Part shown: one piece after another, positions 1 through 9,178 of the stretch
Position numbering within the stretch: the stretch's first letter is position 1
How the letters are laid out: every line of letters starts with the position of its first letter
Assembly: GCF_051014445.1 (NCBI RefSeq)
Contig: NW_027488367.1
Location: 23,359,501-23,423,500 of the forward strand
Direction: 5' to 3'
Origin: Colletes latitarsis
Lineage: Eukaryota; Arthropoda; Insecta; Hymenoptera; Colletidae
Length of the DNA: 64,000 nt
The notes under the pieces: generated by a model
The model's database searches: none
Seen by the model: the letters and a program-made list of their open reading frames with translations, nothing else
Told to the model about the DNA's origin: nothing
Program-made: the position numbers and the translations under genes

Positions 1-192
1 TTTTGAGGATAACGCATGTTAGGTCTAGGTTAGGCCTGGGATTTTCACTCGTCAGACTCATACTTTCGCATTCTTCACATACTTGTTGAACGGACCTGGG
101 TTTTTTCTGGTTTGGATTACGTAGTAATGTGGGACCACACTGAAACAGTCAATTAAACCTGGTTTCGATCAATATATTAGAGAATAATTCAT

Positions 193-368
193 GTTAGGTC
201 TAGGTTAGGTCTGGGATTTGCTCTCATCAGGCTCATTCTTTCGCATATTTCTCATACTTGATGGCTAGATCCTGGGCTTTTTCTGGATTGCATCACGTAG
301 TAATGAAGTACAACACTGAAACAGTCAATTAAACCTGGTTTCCATCAATATCTTAGAGGACAACGCAA
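193..368 (+). repeat. Representative monomer, variant with ATGGCTAGATCC and broken dyad
   Basis: This 176 bp unit is an example of the variant whose left part ends AGAATAATTC in the preceding unit, whose middle reads CTTGATGGCTAGATCC instead of CTTGTTGAACRGATCC, and whose dyad position reads GAAGTACAAC instead of GTGGTACCAC. TGGATTGCATCACG replaces TGGTTTGGATCACG. These differences travel together, so they mark a real subfamily. It recurs, for example near 1765-1940, 7390-7560, 13560-13735 and 20410-20590. Confidence 0.85.
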
Positions 369-544
369 ATTAGGTCTGGGATAGGTCTGGGATTTGCCCA
401 CATCAGGCTCATACTTTCGCGTTTTTCACATACTTGTTGAACAGATCCTGGGTTTTTTCTGGTTTGGATCACGTAGTAGTGTGGTACCACACTGAAACAG
501 TCCATGAAACCTGGTTTGGATCAACATTTTAGAGGATAACGCAT
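369..544 (+). repeat. Representative monomer, variant with TTTCGCGTTTTTC and 16 bp dyad
   Basis: This 176 bp unit represents the variant with GTCTGGGATAGGTCTGGG at its start, TTTCGCGTTTTTCACATAC in the middle and GTAGTAGTGTGG before the dyad. It carries the longest perfect palindrome seen in any monomer (478-493). It often follows the GATGGCTAGATCC variant, giving a recurring two-monomer order in much of blocks A and B. Confidence 0.85.
478..493. other. Perfect 16 bp palindrome, example of the monomer dyad
   Basis: AGTGTGGTACCACACT is its own reverse complement. It is present in monomers that carry GTAGTAGTGTGG. Other monomers keep only the 10 to 12 bp core (GTGGTACCAC), have a one-base break (GTGGGACCAC), or lose it (GAAGTACAAC). 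Short dyads in centromeric satellites are known in several taxa, either as protein-binding sites or as non-B DNA. No role can be assigned here. Confidence 0.8.
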
Positions 545-720
545 GTTAGGTCTAGGTTAGGTCTGGGATTTTCACACATCAGACTCATACTTTCGCATTC
601 TTCACATACTTGTTGAACGGATCCTGGGTTTTTTCTGGTTTGGATCACGTAGTAATGTGGGACCACACTGAAACAATCAATTAAACCTGGTCTTGATAAA
701 TATTTTAGAGGATAACGCAT
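545..720 (+). repeat. Representative monomer, variant with CATTCTTCACATAC
   Basis: This 176 bp unit represents the commonest-looking variant: TAGGTCTAGGTTAGG at the start, ATTTTCACWCATCAGACTC, TTTCGCATTCTTCACATAC, GTTGAACGGATCCTGGG with a BamHI site, T6, and GTGGGACCAC at the dyad (one base away from a perfect palindrome). The unit here ends in the GTCTTGATAAATATTTTAG form rather than GTTTCGATCAATATTTTAG, showing that ends and middles of monomers are exchanged independently. Confidence 0.85.
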
Positions 721-897
721 GTTAGGTCTGGGATAGGTCTGGGATTTGCCCTCATCAGACTCATACTTTCGCACACTTCACATACTCGTTGAACTGATCC
801 TGGGTTATTTTCTGGTTTGGATCACGTAGTAATGTGGGACCACACTGAAACAGTCAATTAAACCTGGTTCCGATCAATATATTAGAGAATAATTCAT
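721..897 (+). repeat. Representative 177 bp monomer, variant with CACACTTCACATACTCG
   Basis: This unit is 177 bp because the T-rich run reads GGGTTATTTTCTGG, one base longer than GGGTTTTTTCTGG. It is marked by TTTCGCACACTTCACATACTCG. In most other copies this variant is followed by ATCRCATAGTAATGTGGTACC and GATTAAACCAGG. The recurrence of the 177 bp form explains why large-scale offsets in the window come out at about 176.2 bp per monomer. Confidence 0.83.
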
Positions 898-3716
898 GTT
901 AGGTCTAGGTTAGGTCTGGGAGTTGCTCTCATCAGGCTCATACTTTCGCATATTTCTCACACTTCATGGCTAGATCCTGGGCTGTTTCTGGATTGTATCA
1001 CGTAGTAATGTGGTACCACGCTGAGACAGTCAATTAAACCTGGTTTCGATCAATATTTTAGAGGATAACGCATGTTAGGTTTGGGTTAGGTCTAGGAATT
1101 GCCCTCATCAGGCTCATACTTTCGCATATTTCTCATACTTCATGGCTAGATCCTGGGCTGTTTATGGATTGTATCACATAGTAATGTGGTACCACGCTGA
1201 AACAGTCGATTAAACCTGGTTTCGATCAATATTTTAGAGGATAACGCAAGTTAGGTCTGGCATAGGTCTGGGATTCGCCCTCATCAGGCTCATACTTTCG
1301 CGTTTTTCACATACTTGTTGAACTGATCCTGGGCTTTTTCTGGTTTGGATCACGTAGTAATGTGGTACCACACTGAAACAGTCAATTAAACCTGGTTTCG
1401 ATCAATATTTTAGAGAATAATTCATGTTAGGTCTTGGTTAGGTCTGGGATTTGCTCTCATCAGGCTCATACTTTCGCACACTTCACATACTCGTTTGACA
1501 GATCCTGTGTTATTTTCTGGTTTGGATCGCATAGTAATGTGGTACCACACTGAAACAGTCGATTAAACCAGATTTCGATCAATATTTTTGAGGATAACGC
1601 ATATCAGGTCTAGGTTAGGCCTGGGATTTTCACTCATCAGACTCATACTTTCGCATTCTTCACATACTTGTTGAACGGATCCTGGGTTTTTTCTGGTTTG
1701 GATCACGTAGTAATGTTGGACCACCCTGAAACAGTCAATTAAACCTGGTTTCGATCAATATATTAGAGAATAATTCATGTTAGGTCTAGGTTAGGTCTGG
1801 GATTTGCTCTCATCAGGCTCATTCTTTCGCATATTTCTCATACTTGATGGCTAGATCCTGGGCTTTTTCTGGATTGCATCACGTAGTAATGAAGTACAAC
1901 ACTGAAACAGTCAATTATACCTGGTTTCCATCAATATCTTAGAGGACAACGCAAGTTAGGTCTGGGATAGGTCTGGGATTTGCCCACTTCAGGCTCATAC
2001 TTTCGCGTTTTTCACATACTTGTTGAACAGATCCTGGGTTTTTTCTGGTTTGGATCACGTAGTAGTGTGGTACCACACTGAAACAGTCCATTAAACCAGG
2101 TTTGGATCAACATTTTAGAGGATAACGCATGTTAGGACTAGGTTAGGTCTGGGATTTTCACTCATCAGACTCATACTTTCGCGTTTTTCACATACTTGTT
2201 GAACAGATCCTGGGTTTTTTCTGGTTTGGATCACGTAGTAGTGTGGTACCACACTGAAACAGTCCATTAAACCTGGTTTGGATCAACATTTTAGAGGATA
2301 ACGCATGTTAGGTCTAGGTTAGGTCTGGGATTTCCACTCATCAGACTCATACTTTCGCATTCTTCACATACTTGTTGAACGTATCCTGGGTTTTTTCTGG
2401 TTTGGATCACGTAGTAATGTGGGACCACACTGAAACAATCAATTAAACCTGGTCTTGATAAATATTTTAGAGGATAACGCATGTTAGGTCTGGGATAGGT
2501 CTGGGATTTGCCCTCATCAGACTCATACTTTCGCACACTTCACATACTCGTTGAACAGATCCTGGGTTATTTTCTGGTTTGGATCCCATAGTAATGTGGT
2601 ACCACACTGAAACAGTCGATTAAACCAGGTTTCGATCAATATTTTTGAGGATAACGCATGTTAGGTCTAGGTTAGGCCTGGGATTTTCACTCATCAGACT
2701 CATTCTTTCGCATATTTCTCATACTTGATGGCTAGATCCTGGCCTTTTTCTGGATTGCATCACGTAGTAATGAAGTACAACACTGAAACAGTCAATTAAA
2801 CCTGGATTCCATCAATATCTTAGAGGACAACGCAAGTTAGGTCTGGGATAGGTCAGGGATTTGCCCACATCAGGCTCATACTTTCGCGTTTTTCACATAC
2901 TCGTTGAACAGCTCCTGGGTTATTTTCTGGTTTGGATTGCATAGTAATGTGGTACCACACTGAAACGGTCGATTAAACCAGGTTTCGATCAATATTTTTG
3001 AGGATAACGCATGTTAGGTCTGGGTTAGGTCTAGGATTTGCCCTCGTCAGGCTCATACTTTCGCATGTTTCTCATTCTTCATGGCTAGATCCTGGGCTAT
3101 TTCTGGATTGTATCACGTAGTAATGTGGTACCACACAGAAACAGTCAATTAAACCTGGTTTCGATCAATATTTTAGAGGATAACGCAAGTTAGGTCTGGG
3201 ATAGGTCTGGGATTTTCCCTCATCAGGCTCATACTTTCACGTTTTTCACATACTTGTTGAACAGATCCTGGGTTTTTTCTGGATTGGGTCACGTAGTAGT
3301 GTGGTACCACACTGAAACATTCGATTAAACCTGGTTTCGATCAATATTTTTGAGGATAACGCATGTTAGGTCTAGGTTAAGCCGGGGATTTTCACTCATC
3401 AGACTCATACTTTCGCATTCTTCACATACTTGTTGAACGGATCCTGGGTTTTTTCTGGTTTGGATCACGTAGTAATGTGGGACCACACTGAAACAGTCAA
3501 TTAAACCTGGTTTCGATCAACATATTAGAGAATAATTCATGTTAGGTCTAGGTTAGGTCTGGGAGTTGCTCTCATCAGGCTCATACTTTCGCATATTTCT
3601 CATACTTCATGGCTAGATCCTGGGCTGTTTCTGGATTGTATCACGTAGTAATGTGGTACCACGCTGAAACAGTCAATTAAACCTCGTTTCGATCAATATT
3701 TTAGAGGATAACGCAA

Positions 3717-3728
3717 GTTAGGTCTGGC
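3717..3728 (+). repeat. Left target-site duplication of retroposon copy 1
   Basis: GTTAGGTCTGGC here is repeated exactly at 3969-3980, directly after the poly(A) tract. The two preceding A bases could extend it to 14 bp, but they cannot be told apart from the tail. Rejoining the flanks restores an ordinary monomer start (GTTAGGTCTGGCATAGG), so the insertion is clean. Confidence 0.93.
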
Positions 3729-3968
3729 GTTCCCCGGGGGATGGGCGCGAAAGCGCGGGCACGGGGAGGATACCGGAAGAATGCTTCGAGCGATTCCCGG
3801 TATCCTCCCAAAGCGTGCCGAATGGTCACCGTGGGGTTTTTAGTGGGTAGGTCCCGCGCCTGTCGTTGTACGGGCGCGGGGAATCCCACACACCCCTCTC
3901 ACCTCTCCCCAAGGAGGTGGGAGGGAGTCTTTCGAAGATTTTCCCCACGACAAAAAAAAAGAAAAAAA
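3729..3968 (+). mobile_element. Poly(A) retroposon copy 1 (SINE-like or LINE 3' end), 240 bp
   Basis: A GC- and CpG-rich 240 bp segment interrupts the AT-rich satellite. It begins GTTCCCCGGGGG, ends in A9-G-A7 and is bounded by a 12 to 14 bp direct repeat. A 3' poly(A) tail plus a direct repeat of this length is the signature of target-primed reverse transcription by a LINE machinery. On the minus strand the target reads AACTT next to the nick, which would let TT prime on the tail. The element contains several perfect hairpins and no usable reading frame, so it is either a SINE or a severely 5'-truncated LINE. I did not find convincing tRNA-type A and B boxes. The family is not identified with confidence. 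Confidence 0.9.
3745..3919 (+). other. Hairpin-rich core of the retroposon
   Basis: Perfect inverted repeats seen by eye are: GCGC-GAAA-GCGC at 3745-3756, a GNRA-type tetraloop; a 13 bp stem GGGAGGATACCGG at 3764-3776 pairing with 3797-3809 across a 20-base loop; an 8 bp stem CCCGCGCC at 3853-3860 pairing with 3873-3880 across a 12-base loop; and CACCTC at 3900-3905 pairing with GAGGTG at 3914-3919. Such a series suggests a structured RNA. The same stems are present in the other three copies. Confidence 0.75.
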
Positions 3969-3980
3969 GTTAGGTCTGGC
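3969..3980 (+). repeat. Right target-site duplication of retroposon copy 1
   Basis: GTTAGGTCTGGC is identical to 3717-3728 and is immediately followed by ATAGGTCTGGG, the normal continuation of a monomer of this variant. Confidence 0.93.
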
Positions 3981-6623
3981 ATAGGTCTGGGATTCGCCCT
4001 CATCAGGCTCATACTTTCGCGTTTTTCACATACTTGTTGAACTGATCCTGGGCTTTTTCTGGTTTGGATCACGTAGTAATGTGGTACCACACCGAAACAG
4101 TCAATTAAACCTGGTTTCGATCAATATTTTAGAGAATAATTCATGTTAGGTCTAGGTTAGGTCTGGGATTTGCTCTCATCAGGCTCATACTTTCGCACAC
4201 TTCACATACTCGTTTGACAGATCCTGTGTTATTTTCTGGTTTGGATCGCATAGTAATGTGGTACCACACTGAAACAGTCGATTAAACCAGGTTTCGATCA
4301 ATATTTTTGAGGATAACGCATGTTAGGTCTAGGTTAGGCCGGGGATTTTCACTCATCAGAGTCATACTTTCGCATTCTTCACATACTTGTTGAACGGACC
4401 TGGGTTTTTTCTGGTTTGGATCACGTAGTAATGTGGGACCACACTGAAACAGTCAATTAAACCTGGTTTCGATCAATATATTAGAGAATAATTCATGTTA
4501 GGTCTAGGTTAGGTCTGGGATTTGCTCTCATCAGGCTCATACTTTCGCACACTTCACATACTCGTTGAACTGATCCTGGGTTATTTTCTGGTTTGGATCA
4601 CGTAGTAATGTGGGACCACACTGAAACAGTCAATTAAACCTGGTTCCGATCAATATATTAGAGAATAATTCATGTTAGGTCTAGGTTAGGTCTGGGAGTT
4701 GCTCTCATCAGGCTCATACTTTCGCATATTTCTCACACTTCATGGCTAGATCCTGGGCTGTTTCTGGATTGTATCACGTAGTAATGTGGTACCACGCTGA
4801 GACAGTCAATTAAACCTGGTTTCGATCAATATTTTAGAGGATAACGCATGTTAGGTTTGGGTTAGGTCTAGGATTTGCCCTCATCAGGCTCATACTTTCG
4901 CATATTTCTCATACTTCATGGCTAGATCCTGGGCTGTTTATGGATTGTATCACATAGTAATGTGGTACCACGCTGAAACAGTCGATTAAACCTGGTTTCG
5001 ATCAATATTTTAGAGGATAACGCAAGTTAGGTCTGGCATAGGTCTGGGATTCGCCCTCATCAGGCTCATACTTTCGCGTTTTTCACATACTTGTTGAACA
5101 GATCCTGGGTTTTTTCTGGTTTGGATCACGTAGTAGTGTGGTACCACACTGAAACAGTCCATTAAACCAGGTTTGGATCAACATTTTAGAGGATAACGCA
5201 TGTTAGGTCTAGGTTAGGTCTGGGATTTTCACTCATCAGACACATACTTTCGCGTTTTTCACATACTTGTTGAACAGATCCTGGGTTTTTTCTGGTTTGG
5301 ATCACGTAGTAGTGTGGTACCACACTGAAACAGTCCATTAAACCTGGTTTGGATCAACATTTTAGAGGATAACGCATGTTAGGTCTAGGTTAGGACTGGG
5401 ATTTCCACTCATCAGACTCATACTTTCGCATTCTTCACATACTTGTTGAACGTATCCTGGGTTTTTTCTGGTTTGGATCACGTAGTAATGTGGGACCACA
5501 CTGAAACAATCAATTAAACCTGGTCTTGATAAATATTTTAGAGGATAACGCATGTTAGGTCTGGGATAGGTCTGGGATTTGCCCTCATCAGACTCATACT
5601 TTCGCACACTTCACATACTCGTTGAACAGATCCTGGGTTATTTTCTGGTTTGGATCCCATAGTAATGTGGTACCACACTGAAACAGTCGATTAAACCAGG
5701 TTTCGATCAATATTTTTGAGGATAACGCATGTTAGGTCTAGGTTAGGCCTGGGATTTTCACTCATCAGACTCATTCTTTCGCATATTTCTCATACTTGAT
5801 GGCTAGATCCTGGCCTTTTTCTGGATTGCATCACGTAGTAATGAAGTACAACACTGAAACAGTCAATTAAACCTGGATTCCATCAATATCTTAGAGGACA
5901 ACGCAAGTTAGGTCTGGGATAGGTCAGGGATTTGCCCACATCAGGCTCATACTTTCGCGTTTTTCACATACTCGTTGAACAGCTCCTGGGTTATTTTCTG
6001 GTTTGGATTGCATAGTAATGTGGTACCACACTGAAACGGTCGATTAAACCAGGTTTCGATCAATATTTTTGAGGATAACGCATGTTAGGTCTAGGTTAGG
6101 CCTGGGATTATCACTCATCAGACTCATACTTTCGCATTCTTCTCATACTTGTTGAACGGATCCTGGGTTTTTTCTGGATTGGGTCACGTAGTAGTGTGGT
6201 ACCACACTGAAACAGTCGATTAAACCTGGTTTCGATCAATATTTTTGAGGATAACGCATGTTAGGTCTAGGTTAGGCCTGGGATTATCACTCATCAGACT
6301 CATACTTTCGCATTCTTCTCATACTTGTTGAACGGATCCTGGGTTTTTTCTGGTTTGGATCACGTAGTAATGTGGGACCACACTGAAACAGTCAATTAAA
6401 CCTGGTTTCGATCAATATATTAGAGAATAATTCATGTTAGGTCTAGGTTAGGTCTGGGAGTTGCTCTCATCAGGCTCATACTTTCGCATATTTCTCATAC
6501 TTCATGGCTAGATCCTGGGCTGTTTCTGGATTGTATCACGTAGTAATGTGGTACCACGCTGAAACAGTCAATTAAACCTCGTTTCGATCAATATTTTAGA
6601 GGATAACGCAAGTTAGGTCTGGC

Positions 6624-6863
6624 GTTCCCCGGGGGATGGGCGCGAAAGCGCGGGCACGGGGAGGATACCGGAAGAATGCTTCGAGCGATTCCCGGTATCC
6701 TCCCAAAGCGTGCCGAATGGTCACCGTGGGGTTTTTAGTGGGTAGGTCCCGCGCCTGTCGTTGTACGGGCGCGGGGAATCCCACACACCCCTCTCACCTC
6801 TCCCCAAGGAGGTGGGAGGGAGTCTTGCGAAGATTTTCCCCACGACAAAAAAAAAAAAAAAAA
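6624..6863 (+). mobile_element. Poly(A) retroposon copy 2, 240 bp
   Basis: It has the same element, orientation and insertion point as copy 1, with target-site duplications at 6612-6623 and 6864-6875. It differs from copy 1 in a pure A17 tail (6847-6863) and a G at 6827 (CTTGCGAAG against CTTTCGAAG). Because the target bases and flanking satellite variants are the same (CCTCGTTTCG upstream, ACACCGAAAC downstream), this is a duplicated locus, not a second insertion. The spacing to copy 1 is 2,895 bp, which is 15 monomers plus one 252 bp insertion. Confidence 0.9.
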
Positions 6864-7416
6864 GTTAGGTCTGGCATAGGTCTGGGATTCGCCCTCATCA
6901 GGCTCATACTTTCTCGTTTTTCACATACTTGTTGAACTGATCCTGGGCTTTTTCTGGTTTGGATCACGTAGTAATGTGGTACCACACCGAAACAGTCAAT
7001 TAAACCTGGTTTCGATCAATATTTTAGAGAATAATTCATGTTAGGTCTAGGTTAGGTCTGGGATTTGCTCTCATCAGGCTCATACTATCGCACACTTCAC
7101 ATACTCGTTTGACAGATCCTGTGTTATTTTCTGGTTTGGATCGCATAGTAATGTGGTACCACACTGAAACAGTCGATTAAACCAGGTTTCGATCAATATT
7201 TTTGAGGATAACGCATGTTAGGTCTAGGTTAGGCCTGGGATTTTCACTCATCAGAGTCATACTTTCGCATTCTTCACATACTTGTTGAACGGACCTGGGT
7301 TTTTTCTGGTTTGGATCACGTAGTAATGTGGGACCACACTGAAACAGTCAATTAAACCTGGTTTCGATCAATATATTAGAGAATAATTCATGTTAGGTCT
7401 AGGTTAGGTCTGGGAT

Positions 7417-9178
7417 TTGCTCTCATCAGGCTCATTCTTTCGCATATTTCTCATACTTGTTGAAGGGATCCTGGGCTTTTTCTGGATTGCATCACGTAGT
7501 AATGAAGTACAACACTGAAACAGTCAATTAAACCTGGTTTCCATCAATATCTTAGAGGACAACGCAAGTTAGGTCTGGGATAGGTCTGGGATTTGCCCAC
7601 ATCAGGCTCATACTTTCGCGTTTTTCACATACTTGTTGAACAGATCCTGGGTTTTTTCTGGTTTGGATCACGTAGTAATGTGGGACCACACTGAAACAAT
7701 CAATTAAACCTGGTCTTGATAAATATTTTAGAGGATAACGCATGTTAGGTCTGGGATAGGTCTGGGATTTGCCCTCATCAGACTCATACTTTCGCACACT
7801 TCACATACTCGTTGAACAGATCCTGGGTTATTTTCTGGTTTGGATCACATAGTAATGTGGTACCACACTGAAACAGTCGATTAAACCAGGTTTCGATCAA
7901 TATTTTTGAGGACAACGCATGTTAGGTCTAGGTTAGGCCTGGGATTTTCACTCATCAGACTCATACATTCGCATTCTTCTCATACTTGTTGAACGGATCC
8001 TGGGTTTTTGCTGGTTTGGATCACGTAGTAATGTGGGACCACACAGAAACAATCAATTAAACCAGGTCTTGATAAATATTTTAGAGGATAACGCATGTTA
8101 GGTCTGGGATAGGTCTGGGATTTTCACTCATCAGACTCATACTTTCGCATTCTTCTCAGACTTGTTGAACGGATCCAGGGTTTTTTCTAGTTTGGATCAC
8201 GTAGTAATGTGGTACCACACTGAAACAGTCAATTAAACCTGGTTTTGATCAATATTTTAGAGAATAATTCATGTTAGGTCTAGGTTAGGTCTGGGATTTG
8301 CTCTCATCAGGCTCATTCTTTCGCATATTTCTCATACTTGATGGCTAGATCCTGGGCTTTTTCTGGATTGCATCACGTAGTAATGAAGTACAACACTGAA
8401 ACAGTCAATTAAACCTGGTTTCCATCAATATCTTAGAGGACAACGCAAGTTAGGTCTGGGATAGGTCTGGGATTTGCCCACATCAGACTCATACTTTCGC
8501 GTTTTTCACATACTTGTTGAACAGATCCTGGGTTTTTTCTGGTTTGGATCACGTAGTAATGTGGGACCACACTGAAACAATCAATTAAACCTGGTCTTGA
8601 TAAATATTTTAGAGGATAACGCATGTTAGGTCTGGGATAGGTCTGGGATTTGCCCTCATCAGACTCATACTTTCGCACACTTCACATACTCGTTGAACAG
8701 ATCCTGGGTTATTTTCTGGTTTGGATCACATAGTAATGTGGTACCACACTGAAACAGTCGATTAAACCAGGTTTCGATCAATATTTTTGAGGACAACGCA
8801 TGTTAGGTCTAGGTTAGGCCTGGGATTTTCACTCATCAGACTCATACATTCGCATTCTTCTCATACTTGTTGAACGGATCCTGGGTTTTTGCTGGTTTGG
8901 ATCACGTAGTAATGTGGGACCACACAGAAACAATCAATTAAACCAGGTCTTGATAAATATTTTAGAGGATAACGCATGTTAGGTCTGGGATAGGTCTGGG
9001 ATTTTCACTCATCAGACTCATACTTTCGCATTCTTCTCAGACTTGTTGAACGGATCCAGGGTTTTTTCTAGTTTGGATCACGTAGTAATGTGGTACCACA
9101 CTGAAACAGTCAATTAAACCTGGTTTTGATCAATATTTTAGAGAATAATTCATGTTAGGTCTAGGTTAGGTCTGGGAT
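7417..9178 (+). repeat. Tandem duplication of a five-monomer (881 bp) unit
   Basis: The two halves (about 7417-8297 and 8298-9178) are nearly identical at an 881 bp offset. Rare variants occur in both: CATACATTCGC, GGGTTTTTGCTGG, CACACAGAAACAATC, CTTCTCAGACTTG and GATCCAGGG. The halves differ near the left end, where the first reads TTGTTGAAGGGATCC and the second TTGATGGCTAGATCC. Block B has the same duplication, so it predates the large duplication. Confidence 0.88.

Noticed and set aside
15..44. Telomeric repeat tract
   Set aside because: TTAGG occurs in pairs within a 176 bp unit and never as a tandem run, so it is not telomeric DNA.
529..774. Minus-strand reading frames of 60 to 89 codons, recurring dozens of times with a conserved peptide (for example at 529, 2291, 12462, 57560)
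   Set aside because: They are translations of the satellite itself. The monomer is 176 bp, not a multiple of three, so a frame cannot persist through successive units. A fixed stop arises in each unit from the TTA of ATTTTAGAG. There is no codon structure, and conservation follows the DNA repeat.
3786..3798. Possible tRNA-type B box (TTCGAGCGATTCC) in the retroposon
   Set aside because: It departs from the B-box consensus by extra bases, sits in the loop of a strong 13 bp stem and has no suitably placed A box upstream. A tRNA-derived SINE origin is not supported by this alone.
3729..3968. Fragment of rRNA or another classical structured RNA gene, suggested by high GC and hairpins
   Set aside because: I recognise no conserved rRNA, 7SL, 5S or snRNA segment, and the poly(A) tail with target-site duplication identifies it as a retroposed element.
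3741..4040. A 99-codon plus-strand frame across the retroposon (also at 6636, 30318, 33565)
   Set aside because: It starts in the hairpin-rich retroposon and runs through the poly(A) tract into satellite DNA, with no resemblance to a known domain. The tail encodes the lysine run. The minus-strand frames at 3701 and 3899 are equally accidental.
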